DNA of 64,000 bases from the NCBI GenBank assembly GCA_964498095.1, contig CAZCFY010000012.1:71909-135908 (forward strand), read 5' to 3'. Every line of letters begins with the position of its first letter. The first letter of the stretch is position 1. The notes beneath the pieces are model-generated. The model searched no databases. It was not told the origin of the DNA and saw only the letters and a program-made list of their open reading frames with translations. Made by a program: the position numbers and the translations under genes. This stretch comes from SG-bin7 sp964498095 (lineage in GTDB: Bacteria > Bdellovibrionota > Bdellovibrionia > Bdellovibrionales > SG-bin7). Below, piece after piece: positions 9,131 to 16,988 of this stretch.

Positions 9131-9511
9131 TTATTCGTCGCGATATCCGCCGCCGCCACCGCCGCGGCCGCCGCGGAATCCACCGCCGCCACCACCGCCA
9201 CGACCACCGCGGAATCCACCACCGCCGCCGCCGCCACGACCACCTCGGCCGCCACCACCCTCTTCACGAGCGCGGGCTTCACTAACTACAATTTTACGGC
9301 CACCAAAATCAGAGCCGTTTAAAGAGCTAATGGCTTTTTCGGCTTCGTCATCGTTTTGCATTTCTACAAAACCGAAACCTTTACTGCGACCAGACTCGCG
9401 GTCCGTAATAATTTTAACAGAATCTACTGTGCCGAAAGCTCCAAAAGTTGAAGTTAGATTTTCGTCAGTAGTTGTGTAGGGAAGGTTCCCTACGTAAAGC
9501 TTCTTACCCAT
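9131..9511 (-). CDS. RNA-binding protein: one RRM plus RGG-rich tail
   Basis: 126 residues. Residues 1-80 are an RNA recognition motif with RNP2 (LYVGNL, residues 4-9) and RNP1 (KGFGFVEM, about 44-51). The rest is almost pure Gly/Arg with Phe or Tyr at intervals (GGFRGGRGGGGG repeats), ending YRDE. This resembles the small cold-inducible Rbp proteins of cyanobacteria and eukaryotic GRPs and binds single-stranded RNA. The RGG tail could promote RNA binding or condensation. A GGAGG lies 10 bases before the ATG. The gene is monocistronic, convergent with mscL. Confidence 0.92.
   Translation of the reverse strand: MGKKLYVGNLPYTTTDENLTSTFGAFGTVDSVKIITDRESGRSKGFGFVEMQNDDEAEKAISSLNGSDFGGRKIVVSEARAREEGGGGRGGRGGGGGGGFRGGRGGGGGGGFRGGRGGGGGGYRDE
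9136..9262 (-). repeat. tandem GC-rich repeats encoding the RGG tail
   Basis: CCGCCACC-type units repeat through the region, with two near-identical blocks around 9174-9210 and 9210-9250, each coding for GGFRGGRGG followed by a polyglycine run. This is coding microsatellite-like DNA, able to change in length by slippage in whole codons, not a CRISPR array. Confidence 0.75.
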
Positions 9512-9593
9512 AAAACAAAATCCTCCAAAAAAAGCCTAGTGAATCGTGGGCAAAAAACCCGAGGTCCCCTAGTGCAATAAGAATATTACAGTA

Positions 9594-10268
9594 TCACGGC
9601 GAGTGTTGCCAATAATCTTCTGGTAGTGTTACCCGAAATCCTTGCGGAATGTCGAGCCGAATAGCGATATTTTCGTCTAGGAATTCCAGCGCTATGGCGC
9701 GTAAAGCAATGCTCTGAGACATAAAATTTTGCTTCGACCCATATTTCATATCGCCGACTATCGGGAACCCGGCTTTAAACATATGAAACCTAAGTTGGTG
9801 TGGGCGGCCCGTCTCGGGATTTAATTCCCATGCGATTAGATTTTTGCCACCCCAAGAAAAAACTTTTTGTGGAGTCGCATGAGTGATAGCTTTTTTGCCA
9901 TGAGGTGCTTCAAAAACGCGCTTTTTCCCGCGAACAAGCAGATGCGACCATGTTACGGTTTTGTTAAATTCAAGTGGCGCGATTGGTTTTTCGTTCGACC
10001 AGGCGATATAGGTCTTCCTAACTTTACGGCTCTCAAATATCTCCGTGAGTAAACGCTGAGTGTTAGCGTTTTTAGCAAAAACCAATAGTCCTGACACTTC
10101 AAAATCTAGGCGGTGCACAGGATACAAGTTACGTTTTTCCAAATGGGGGAGCAGGCTCGCGGCCGTTGGGCGCGAATCCTCTTTGGCAAATCGCGACGGT
10201 ACACTTAAAACCCCGGCGGGTTTGTCCATTACGACTAAATCTTTACTTTCAAAAACGACGACGTTCAC
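9594..10268 (-). CDS. RluA-family pseudouridine synthase
   Basis: 224 residues. It contains the RluA catalytic block VHRLDFEVSGLLVFAKN (near residue 51), with the catalytic Asp in HRLD, and the later ETGRPHQLRFHM block that shapes the active site. There is no N-terminal S4 RNA-binding domain, as in RluA itself or the short RluA-like enzymes. It isomerises uridine to pseudouridine in rRNA or tRNA; which site cannot be told. The start is a GTG (10268) next to an AGG that is too close to be a normal Shine-Dalgarno, so the exact N-terminus is uncertain. Divergent from the MBL gene. Confidence 0.87.
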   Translation of the reverse strand: MNVVVFESKDLVVMDKPAGVLSVPSRFAKEDSRPTAASLLPHLEKRNLYPVHRLDFEVSGLLVFAKNANTQRLLTEIFESRKVRKTYIAWSNEKPIAPLEFNKTVTWSHLLVRGKKRVFEAPHGKKAITHATPQKVFSWGGKNLIAWELNPETGRPHQLRFHMFKAGFPIVGDMKYGSKQNFMSQSIALRAIALEFLDENIAIRLDIPQGFRVTLPEDYWQHSP

Positions 10269-10311
10269 CTAGGATGGGACATATAAAGGGAATCTTCACA
10301 GAGATCAAGAA

Positions 10312-10944
10312 ATGCGGATTGAAACTTTAGTTGTCGGTAGCTTTCAGTGTAATTGTTTTATTTTAGTCGACGAAAAATCGCTGGAAGCGATTATTGTCGA
10401 TCCCGGCGACGAGCCCGAGGCAATTTTGTCCTATGTTACCGGCGAAGGTTTGACGGTGAAGGCTCTTATCCATACCCACGCTCATCTTGACCATATGATG
10501 GCCACCAAAAAGGTGCAGTCTGAAACCAATGCCTTGGCTTATCTTCATAAGGAAGACACCTACTTGTGGGAAAACGTACAAATGCAAGCCGACATGTTTG
10601 GTTTGGAAACAGATGGCCCAGGCCGTGTGGATAAGCATCTTGAAGAGGGAATGGAAATAAATTGGGGCGGAGAAAAAGTAAAAACTATTTTTACTCCGGG
10701 ACACACGCCAGGATCGTGCTGCTTTCATTACGCGGGCAGTGAGTCTTTGCTTTTTTCTGGCGACACATTGTTTAAAAATTCCATCGGCCGCACGGATTTA
10801 TGGGGCGGGGATTTTGAGAAGATTTCTAAATCGATTCGCAAGAAACTCTATTCTTTGGACGACGACACGGTCGTGCTGTGTGGGCATGGGCCGGAAACTT
10901 TAATCGGTAAAGAGAAAAGATATAATCCTTTTGTAACCTTATAA
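10312..10944 (+). CDS. metallo-beta-lactamase-fold hydrolase (glyoxalase II-like)
   Basis: 210 residues, a complete small MBL-fold protein. Metal-binding motif THAHLDHMM (HxHxDH) near residue 59, GHTPGSCCFH near residue 130, FSGDTLF with the bridging Asp, GRTDLW, and the last His in CGHGPET. The arrangement matches the YcbL/glyoxalase II-like group, which hydrolyses thioesters such as S-lactoylglutathione. It lacks the C-terminal helical domain of true glyoxalase II, so the substrate is uncertain. Two metal ions (Zn or Fe) are expected in the cytoplasm. Confidence 0.88.
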   Translation: MRIETLVVGSFQCNCFILVDEKSLEAIIVDPGDEPEAILSYVTGEGLTVKALIHTHAHLDHMMATKKVQSETNALAYLHKEDTYLWENVQMQADMFGLETDGPGRVDKHLEEGMEINWGGEKVKTIFTPGHTPGSCCFHYAGSESLLFSGDTLFKNSIGRTDLWGGDFEKISKSIRKKLYSLDDDTVVLCGHGPETLIGKEKRYNPFVTL

Positions 10945-10982
10945 GATACTTTTTGGGTTCTTATAGCCGGGCACAAACAAAC

Positions 10983-11393
10983 CTATTTCGGCGCTTGAAT
11001 CTTGTTCATCACACGCTGAAGTTTAGATTGCAGCAGTGATTGCGTGTAGGGCTTAACTATGTAGTCGGCAACGCCGTGGGTGATGGCCTCTAAAATATTC
11101 TTTTGGTTACCTTCGACCGTAACAAAGATAACCGGGATATTTTTAAATTTCTCGTCAGACTGACAGAATTTTAAAAAATCAATGCCGTTCATGTTAGGCA
11201 TATCCCAATCGCAAATTATTATATGAAAAGGATCATTAGTTTTCTGCGAATCTTTTAACTTTTGTACCGCTTCCGTACCATCTGTGGCCATTACGATGCG
11301 CTTAAAACCCATGTCGTTTAAATAGTTGTTAAGCATAGCGCGCATGGTTTCCATGTCATCGACAACAAGAACCTTTAAATTCGCAGAGAACAT
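10983..11393 (-). CDS. single-domain CheY-like response regulator
   Basis: 136 residues from the ATG at 11393. I chose this start over the ATG 18 bases upstream because AGGAG sits five bases before it. The protein is one receiver domain: acidic pair VVDDME, phosphoacceptor Asp in IIICDWDMPNMNG, Thr/Ser switch in FVTVEG, and Lys in YIVKPYT. It has no output domain, so it should act by binding a partner, as CheY does at the flagellar switch. It is the only stand-alone receiver in the window; the chemotaxis operon 36 kb away has none. A TATAAT hexamer lies at 11483-11488 on its strand. Confidence 0.88.
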   Translation of the reverse strand: MFSANLKVLVVDDMETMRAMLNNYLNDMGFKRIVMATDGTEAVQKLKDSQKTNDPFHIIICDWDMPNMNGIDFLKFCQSDEKFKNIPVIFVTVEGNQKNILEAITHGVADYIVKPYTQSLLQSKLQRVMNKIQAPK

Positions 11394-11545
11394 ATTCACT
11401 CCTAGATACATTCAGGATAGTAAAAAAAACTCAATAATGAAAGCGGTTTCCTTCTGTCTTCATGCGCCGAACTAGACCAAAGATTATAGCCGTTGGTTGA
11501 GAGATTTGATATTGTTTTTAGATTGGAACATAAGGGGCGCCATAG

Positions 11546-12685
11546 GTGAACACGACATCAACTGAACTGGATCTGTTTAGAAATTCAGTGCGTGATTTTG
11601 TTAACAAGGAGATTCGTCCTCACGTCGAGAAGTGGGAAGCGCAAGGCTTCACGCCGCGAAATATCTGGAAAAAATGTGGAGATCTCGGTTTTTTAGGTAT
11701 TCCCTACGAGGAAAAGTATAGAGGTCTTGCGGCTAACTTTTCTTATTCCTTTATCTTTACTGAAGAAATGGCTCAATGCGGTTCTTTAGGTGTGGCTCTA
11801 GGTCTTGCCGTGCAAACAGACATGGCCACTCCCGCACTTGCCGAAAAAGGGAGTGCCGAATTAAAAGAAAAATATTTGCGGCCAAGTATTTCCGGCGAAA
11901 TGATTGGCGCGATAGCGGTGACAGAACCTAATTGCGGCTCTGATGTGGCCGGTCTGCAAACAAAAGCGGTATTGCAAGGTGACAACTACATTTTAAATGG
12001 CACTAAAATGTTTATTACCAACGGCACGCAAGCGGACTATTTTACGGTTTTGGCACGCACTAGTGATCAGCCTGGCCACCGCAGCTTCTCTTTGTTTATC
12101 GTGCCGTCGGGCTTATCGGGTGTTACCAAAAGTAAAGTGCTAAAGAAAGTTTGTCACTTATCCTCGGATACTGCCGAAATAGTTTTTAGCAACGTAAAGG
12201 TACCAAAAGCCAATCGTATAGGCGAAGAGAACCAGGGGTTTATTTATCAAATGCAGCAGTTTCAATACGAGCGTTTAGCCGCCTGCGTGCAAATGTTGGG
12301 AGTGATGAAGCGCTGCTATTCTTTAACTAAGGAATATGTAAAATCCCGCAATCTCTTTGGCAAAAATCTTAACGAATTTCAACTAACCCGTCATAAGCTG
12401 GCGCAAATGGCGGCCGAAATTCAGACCATCGAAGCCTTGGCACTTCAATGTACGGAAAAAGCCAATCGCAAAGAAGAATTTACGCGTGAAGTGTCGATTT
12501 TGAAATTAATGGCGGCACAAGCCCAGCAACGGGTAACCGAAGAATGCGTACAACTTCATGGTGGTTACGGCTTGATGGCAGAATATGAGGTAGCCCGATA
12601 CTTTAGGGATTCAAAGCTTGCCGGCATAGGCGGTGGCTCTAACGAAGTCATGAAAGAAATTATCGCGAAATTGGAAGGGCTGTAA
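11546..12685 (+). CDS. acyl-CoA dehydrogenase (LCAD/isovaleryl type)
   Basis: 379 residues from a GTG start with AAGGGG upstream. FAD flavoenzyme that oxidises acyl-CoA to trans-2-enoyl-CoA. Signatures: AVTEPNCGSDVAGL (near 128) and QLHGGYGLMAEYEVARYFRD (near 337). At the position of the usual catalytic Glu of medium-chain enzymes (YEGT) it has GGGS, but Glu242 is present in QYERLAA. Long-chain and isovaleryl-CoA dehydrogenases use a Glu in just that second place, so the enzyme is probably active and belongs with them. The end IGGGSNEVMKEIIA also resembles LCAD. It overlaps the next gene by one base. Confidence 0.9.
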   Translation: MNTTSTELDLFRNSVRDFVNKEIRPHVEKWEAQGFTPRNIWKKCGDLGFLGIPYEEKYRGLAANFSYSFIFTEEMAQCGSLGVALGLAVQTDMATPALAEKGSAELKEKYLRPSISGEMIGAIAVTEPNCGSDVAGLQTKAVLQGDNYILNGTKMFITNGTQADYFTVLARTSDQPGHRSFSLFIVPSGLSGVTKSKVLKKVCHLSSDTAEIVFSNVKVPKANRIGEENQGFIYQMQQFQYERLAACVQMLGVMKRCYSLTKEYVKSRNLFGKNLNEFQLTRHKLAQMAAEIQTIEALALQCTEKANRKEEFTREVSILKLMAAQAQQRVTEECVQLHGGYGLMAEYEVARYFRDSKLAGIGGGSNEVMKEIIAKLEGL

Positions 12686-13545
12686 TGGCGAGCGGAAAAA
12701 TTTCGATCACATGTGCGCTCACGGGGGTTCTTACCGATCCAAAAGACACCGGTGTTCCCGTCACTCCCGAGGAAATGGCCAATCACGCGCTAGAAGCTTA
12801 CAACGCTGGGGCGAGCATTGTGCATTGTCATTTCCGCGATCAGATTCCGGGCAAGGGACACCTACCGACTTGGGATCCAAAAGTTGTTAAAGAAATTTGT
12901 GAGGCGATTAAAGCCAAAGTTCCGAAAATTATAATTAATATGTCGACGGGCGTTCCTGGGTCAGATATTTCTGGTCCCCTCTCTTGTCTAAAAAAGGTTA
13001 AACCCGAAATGGCAGCGCTTAATGCCGGCTCGCTAAATTATTTAAAAATAAAATCCGACGGCAGTTGGGCCTGGAAACCATTTTTGTTTGATAACTCCGT
13101 CGAAAAAGTTTCAGAGTTTGCCAAGGTCATGTACGAAAATAATATTATCGCCGAATGTGAGTGTTTTGATACAGGTATCGTGCGAAGTGTGGCAATGTAT
13201 GAAAAGGCGGGAATTTTAAAAAAACCCGTGAGTGTGTCTTTTGTCATGGGAGTAGCTAGTGGTATGCCCGCCAAACCAAGCTGGCTACCGCTCTTGGTTG
13301 ATGAGTTAAATCCCGGAACCCACTGGCAGGTCATAGTCATTGGCCGCGACGAAGTTTGGCCGGTTTTAAAAAAGGCTGCGGATATGGGCGGTGATGTGCG
13401 CACGGGCCTCGAGGACACTTTCTATTTGCCTAACGGCGAAAAAACTAAATCCAACGGAAAACTAGTAGAGGCGCTAGCCAAAATCGTAAAAAACTCAGGA
13501 CACGAAGTTGCCACGCCAGATGAAACAAGGGCGAAGTTTAGATGA
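12685..13545 (+). CDS. beta-keto acid cleavage enzyme (BKACE, DUF849)
   Basis: 286 residues. The family condenses a beta-keto acid with acetyl-CoA and splits it into acetoacetate and a CoA ester; the founding member Kce cleaves 3-keto-5-aminohexanoate in lysine fermentation. Zn ligands match: His47 and His49 in VHCHFRD, and Glu223 in GRDEVW (Kce His46, His48, Glu230). TGVPG and the GMPA region follow the family. Placed between an acyl-CoA dehydrogenase and a barrel protein with overlapping ends (TAATG before, ATGA after), it probably serves a shared catabolic route. Real substrate unknown, as for most of this family. Confidence 0.88.
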   Translation: MASGKISITCALTGVLTDPKDTGVPVTPEEMANHALEAYNAGASIVHCHFRDQIPGKGHLPTWDPKVVKEICEAIKAKVPKIIINMSTGVPGSDISGPLSCLKKVKPEMAALNAGSLNYLKIKSDGSWAWKPFLFDNSVEKVSEFAKVMYENNIIAECECFDTGIVRSVAMYEKAGILKKPVSVSFVMGVASGMPAKPSWLPLLVDELNPGTHWQVIVIGRDEVWPVLKKAADMGGDVRTGLEDTFYLPNGEKTKSNGKLVEALAKIVKNSGHEVATPDETRAKFR

Positions 13546-14543
13546 ATATTTTCAAATTTAACTTAATTTTAATTTTTGTTGCGGGGACCGTTCAAGCTAG
13601 TTGGGATAAAATCGAGGATGACCGCCTAACTACAAAATTTGGATTCAGCTCCCAAATCTTATCGGCGGAGTTTGTTGCACCAGAGACTATTAGTACTCGC
13701 AAAGTAACTTACAAACCAAATGCCCCGACAAAATTTAATATTGGATTGAGTTACCGAACCATTGGCCTATCCGTAGGGTTAACGGGCTCCATTCCTGAAA
13801 ACTTAATACAAGAGCGAGGAAGCACCGAGCAAACCGACTACATACTTCGCTTTCTCGGCGAAAATACGTTTGAACTGTTTTATCAGCGCTACAAGGGCCT
13901 TTACATTGATAACTCTGAAGAAGTTGACCCCACTTACTCCGGATCAGCAAACCGGATTCAGCGACCGGACATTTTAAGTTCAAAATTCGGCATAAATTAC
14001 TTCCACAATTTTCGCGAAAAAGACTTTTCTTTAAGCTTAGCGTTCGATCAATCGGGGCGCCCTAAGTCTCCGGGTTGGTCGTACTTTCTATTTGCCTCGG
14101 CCGCGCATAATGATTTCAAAGGCGAGAGTGCGCTGATTCCCTCACAAGTTGCCAGCGATTTTGGTGACATGGCCCAAGTTCAAGCTATAGACGCTAACAC
14201 CGCGACGGGGGGAATGGGTATCGGTGGTTTAACAAATTGGGGTGGCCTATATCTCTCTGGATTCCTAAGTTTTGGCTTTGGTTATCAAGACCAAAAGGTA
14301 ATTACTACTTCTAACGTCGCAGAAACGATTTCTAAAACCGGATACAGTGGCAGCATGCGCGTGGGGCTTGGATACAATGCCGGCAATCACCTCTTTACGG
14401 CGCAAATTCTAGGCGACAATGTCGCGGCAAAAATCAAAGATGGCCAACTCAATGCCATTACCCTTGATACTGGAATTTTTTACGGCTACCGCTGGGATGG
14501 AGTAAATATTCCATTTTTAAATCCCCTCGCTAGTTTATTTTAA
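13542..14543 (+). CDS. DUF4421-like outer-membrane barrel protein
   Basis: 333 residues. A signal peptide (MNIFKFNLILIFVAGTVQA, 1-19) is followed by alternating hydrophobic strands rich in Gly, Tyr and Phe, ending with an aromatic residue, as in outer-membrane barrels. The stretch YKPNAPTKFNIGLSYRTIGL and the later LFYQRYKGLYI match my memory of DUF4421 proteins. Starts within the BKACE stop (ATGA). A barrel coupled to two catabolic enzymes might admit their substrate, but that is inference. Its stop overlaps the convergent acyltransferase gene. Confidence 0.7.
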   Translation: MNIFKFNLILIFVAGTVQASWDKIEDDRLTTKFGFSSQILSAEFVAPETISTRKVTYKPNAPTKFNIGLSYRTIGLSVGLTGSIPENLIQERGSTEQTDYILRFLGENTFELFYQRYKGLYIDNSEEVDPTYSGSANRIQRPDILSSKFGINYFHNFREKDFSLSLAFDQSGRPKSPGWSYFLFASAAHNDFKGESALIPSQVASDFGDMAQVQAIDANTATGGMGIGGLTNWGGLYLSGFLSFGFGYQDQKVITTSNVAETISKTGYSGSMRVGLGYNAGNHLFTAQILGDNVAAKIKDGQLNAITLDTGIFYGYRWDGVNIPFLNPLASLF

Positions 14544-15220
14544 GATTTCACGAATCCCTGGCAGTGGAAGTGTTTACGGCTTTCTAAATCATTTATAACT
14601 TCGGAGCGAAAGTCTTTGCCGGCAAATTGCTTTTTATAGTCTGCGATATTTAATTGTTCAAAGCCAACACAAATACGTTTAAATAAGCGCGGGAAGATTT
14701 CTCCGGGAGCTTGAACGTGGTGCAGACCCCCGCTATAGGCGATTAAAATTTTACCGTGGTTAATTTTCTCTAGGATTTCCGTGACGCCGCCCTTGATGCT
14801 CATGGGCTTTCCGTATTTATCAAGACCATCTTTACGCATCATGCGGCCTTCCGGAAAAATGACCATGAGTGAATTTCCCTTAGCTCTTTCTAAAAAATGC
14901 GTCCAGGAGTCATCACGTTTTCGGGTGATTGGGACGGCGTTCGGAATCAGAATTTTAAAAAACCATCCAGCTATCGGGCGGTTCATTGTAACGTCGGCGA
15001 TTGGCAACACCAGCCTGTCAATAGCGTACCAAAGATTTATATTTGGAATAGCAGCGGCAAATAGAAACTCAAATAAGCTCGTATGATTTAGGCAAATGAC
15101 TATTCGAAGCTCTGCCCAGCGGATTTCTTCCTTAGGAGTAATCCAGTTTACCTCTACGCGGTAAAACAATTTGGTAAAGTATTTTATCGAATAAACTACG
15201 AGGGCGGTGAGTAACTTCAT
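14540..15220 (-). CDS. PlsC-type lysophospholipid acyltransferase
   Basis: 226 residues. Membrane-associated acyltransferase of the 1-acylglycerol-3-phosphate type. Motif I reads NHTSLFE, that is HX4E rather than the usual HX4D. Motif III is FPEGRMMRKDG (usual FPEGTRS). An N-terminal hydrophobic segment anchors it. The Glu substitution of the catalytic-dyad acid is conservative but unusual; the enzyme may act on a special acceptor such as an ornithine or lyso-ether lipid. Monocistronic, convergent with the barrel gene (4-base overlap). Confidence 0.82.
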   Translation of the reverse strand: MKLLTALVVYSIKYFTKLFYRVEVNWITPKEEIRWAELRIVICLNHTSLFEFLFAAAIPNINLWYAIDRLVLPIADVTMNRPIAGWFFKILIPNAVPITRKRDDSWTHFLERAKGNSLMVIFPEGRMMRKDGLDKYGKPMSIKGGVTEILEKINHGKILIAYSGGLHHVQAPGEIFPRLFKRICVGFEQLNIADYKKQFAGKDFRSEVINDLESRKHFHCQGFVKS

Positions 15221-15402
15221 ACCCTAAAACGGTAACATTTTGGTCTCTTTTTTGGCAGTGATTTTTAAATTCGCAAAGACTTTTGACGGTTGAATATCCA
15301 AACACTTTTGCGGCGGGGTTAACTCAAATGAGAGGCCACGGCGAGACGGTACAGCCCTTGTAATGAAGTTATACATGAATAGAAATTTATTTTGGAGGAA
15401 AC

Positions 15403-15924
15403 ATGAAAAAGCTTTTAGTAATTTCGTTTTTGGTCTTTACAGCGGCTGCGTCTGGACGCGAGTTAGTTTCAGCGCAGGACTCCGAGGGAATATACTGTCC
15501 CCAGTGCAATACGGAAATTTTCATACCGAACAAGCTTAATCAGCAGTTGGCTGCTATCAGCGACGCAGTTACCACTGATATAGTAAAAAGAGTTTTTAAA
15601 GAACGCCGAGGAAAGGACGCCGGAAGCAATCACATGTCCGTGGCTACTTTTAAAGGACTCTATAATAAAATTACAAAGAAGCCCCTGGAAGATATTAGTA
15701 CTATCCAAAGTCACCTTGATGTCAGTGGTAAATATGTATTTATCGACGAACCGGCAAAGCGAGTGGGTGACCTCATCACTACTATAATGGATCATACCTC
15801 GCAGGCAGCTTTTAGAGATTATCTAAAGTACAAGGCGACCCATCAGGCCTATTTAGAGCAGGTACGCAAAAATTTGCCGCCCAACGCGGGCTATGAAACC
15901 ATTACTATTAACCGAGTTCAATAA
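15403..15924 (+). CDS. secreted CPxC protein, paralogue A
   Basis: 173 residues with a strong GGAGG before the ATG. The signal peptide ends near residue 18 (TAAASG). The mature N-terminus carries a single CPQC motif at about 32-35, then a helical, charged region. It shares with the protein at 16405-16914 the signal sequence, the CPxC motif, an MSV..FK..Y block (near residue 78) and an L/MD.SG block (near 107). No known domain is recognised. One CxxC pair could bind a metal between subunits or be a redox site. It is followed by a small secreted-protein gene after 16 bases. Confidence 0.7.
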   Translation: MKKLLVISFLVFTAAASGRELVSAQDSEGIYCPQCNTEIFIPNKLNQQLAAISDAVTTDIVKRVFKERRGKDAGSNHMSVATFKGLYNKITKKPLEDISTIQSHLDVSGKYVFIDEPAKRVGDLITTIMDHTSQAAFRDYLKYKATHQAYLEQVRKNLPPNAGYETITINRVQ

Positions 15925-15940
15925 AAAAGAAGGAGTACTT

Positions 15941-16207
15941 ATGAAATATTTATTAATGACAACTTTACTTGCGGTCGCCGTATTCGCGTCGATAGCGAAA
16001 TCGATCGAAACACATTCACTTTCATCAACATCTCAAGAGGATGCCGAGTTATTAAATGATCTTCAGTCAGCTCGCGCCAAAGTAAGACGCTACATGAATG
16101 ACGATCTCCGCCGTGGAATTTACCTCAACGAATTGTCTCTACTATGTATGCGCGTTGAAGAGCGCCGTATCGCCCGCTGTGACGTCGATATTAAACCCAT
16201 TCAATAA
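15941..16207 (+). CDS. small secreted protein, function unknown
   Basis: 88 residues from the ATG at 15941, chosen because AAGGAG lies just before it; the longer frame from 15893 overlaps the previous gene. The signal peptide runs to about residue 20 (FASIAKS). The mature chain is short, helical and charged, with two Cys near the end (LLCMRVEERRIARCDV) that could pair. It is unlike its CPxC neighbours apart from size and export. A strong terminator follows at 16219-16245, ending the two-gene unit. Confidence 0.65.
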   Translation: MKYLLMTTLLAVAVFASIAKSIETHSLSSTSQEDAELLNDLQSARAKVRRYMNDDLRRGIYLNELSLLCMRVEERRIARCDVDIKPIQ

Positions 16208-16218
16208 GTGAAACAAAA

Positions 16219-16245
16219 GAGCCGAGCTTTCGCTCGGCTTCTTTT
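16219..16245 (+). terminator. rho-independent terminator
   Basis: AGCCGAGC (16220-16227), TTTC loop, GCTCGGCT (16232-16239), then TCTTTT. It ends the 15403-16207 unit. The stem and loop are the same as in the terminator at 16918-16946. Confidence 0.9.
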
Positions 16246-16404
16246 ATGCGAAAACAATCCCTATTTTGGCAAACAAAAATAACGTAGAAATTTTGGACGG
16301 GCGCCCAAGCCCTATCAGAAAATGCTATCTCAAATCCAAGGTCATCTAATACCCGGGCATATATATTGAAGTCCTTTACACTAAGATCCACTTTTGGAGG
16401 GAAA

Positions 16405-16914
16405 ATGAAGAATTTTTTGGTAACTACAATCTTGATCTTTGCCGCGGCTGCGGCTTCGGCAAGAGAGCCGATATCAGATAACGTCGACTCAGAAGACCAG
16501 GAATTAGAAGCAAACTGTCCCGAGTGCAAGTTTTTTCTAGACGCCGAAAAACTCAAGCGGGAAACCGCAGAATTAAAGCGGGAGGTAATTTTAGAAAAAG
16601 TCAGCCAAGTGTTTGCTGCCCGCAAGGGACTTGAAGCTAAGGGCTATTCTATGTCGGTGCAAAAGTTTAAAGAAATTTACGCAAACCTCTACAAAAATAG
16701 TAAGGAACCAGATATGGAGGATTTCCGCGAATATATGGATAAATCGGGTGAAAAGATCTATCGACTCAATGTCGAACTTATGGAAAGAGTTGTTAACCTC
16801 GGACATAAAGTGATCACACCAAATAAGGACCAAGTCCAAGGAACAATCCGTTTGGAAAGCCGCGTATCTCCTACAGAAGAACTCACAAAAAAACGTGCTC
16901 GAGGGGACCAGTAA
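16405..16914 (+). CDS. secreted CPxC protein, paralogue B
   Basis: 169 residues from the ATG at 16405, which has TTTTGGAGG just upstream like paralogue A. The signal peptide ends ...AAAASA (about residue 19). The mature chain starts acidic, carries CPEC near residue 38, then a long helical region with an MSVQKFKEIY block and MDKSGEKIY, both alignable with the protein at 15403-15924. The C-terminal 40 residues are basic and differ from the paralogue. Function unknown. It has its own AT-rich leader and its own terminator, so it is a separate unit. Confidence 0.7.
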   Translation: MKNFLVTTILIFAAAAASAREPISDNVDSEDQELEANCPECKFFLDAEKLKRETAELKREVILEKVSQVFAARKGLEAKGYSMSVQKFKEIYANLYKNSKEPDMEDFREYMDKSGEKIYRLNVELMERVVNLGHKVITPNKDQVQGTIRLESRVSPTEELTKKRARGDQ

Positions 16915-16917
16915 ATA

Positions 16918-16946
16918 AAAAGCCGAGCTTTCGCTCGGCCTTTTTT
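16918..16946. terminator. probably bidirectional terminator between CPxC gene and glnA
   Basis: GCCGAGC (16922-16928), TTTC, GCTCGGC (16933-16939), followed by a T run on the plus strand and preceded by an A-rich run that gives a T run on the minus strand. It can end both the CPxC paralogue B transcript and the glnB-glnA transcript arriving from the other side. Confidence 0.88.
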
Positions 16947-16987
16947 AACGCACATGCACTACCAAAAAGAACCTGGAACCTTTTAGC
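16945..16987 (-). repeat. 43-bp intergenic repeat, copy 1
   Basis: On the minus strand it reads GC[T]AAAAGGTTCCAGG..., includes the direct repeat GGTTCCAGGTTC, then TTTTTGG and TAGTGCA, and ends GTGCGTTAA. It lies between the glnA stop codon and the terminator. Copy 2 at 46751-46793 matches at 41 of 43 positions in the same orientation, by eye. Confidence 0.85.
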
Positions 16988-16988
16988 G

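Noticed and set aside
9136..9262. Possible CRISPR-like repeats
   Set aside because: Repeats are short, contiguous and in frame with Gly/Arg codons; no unique spacers.
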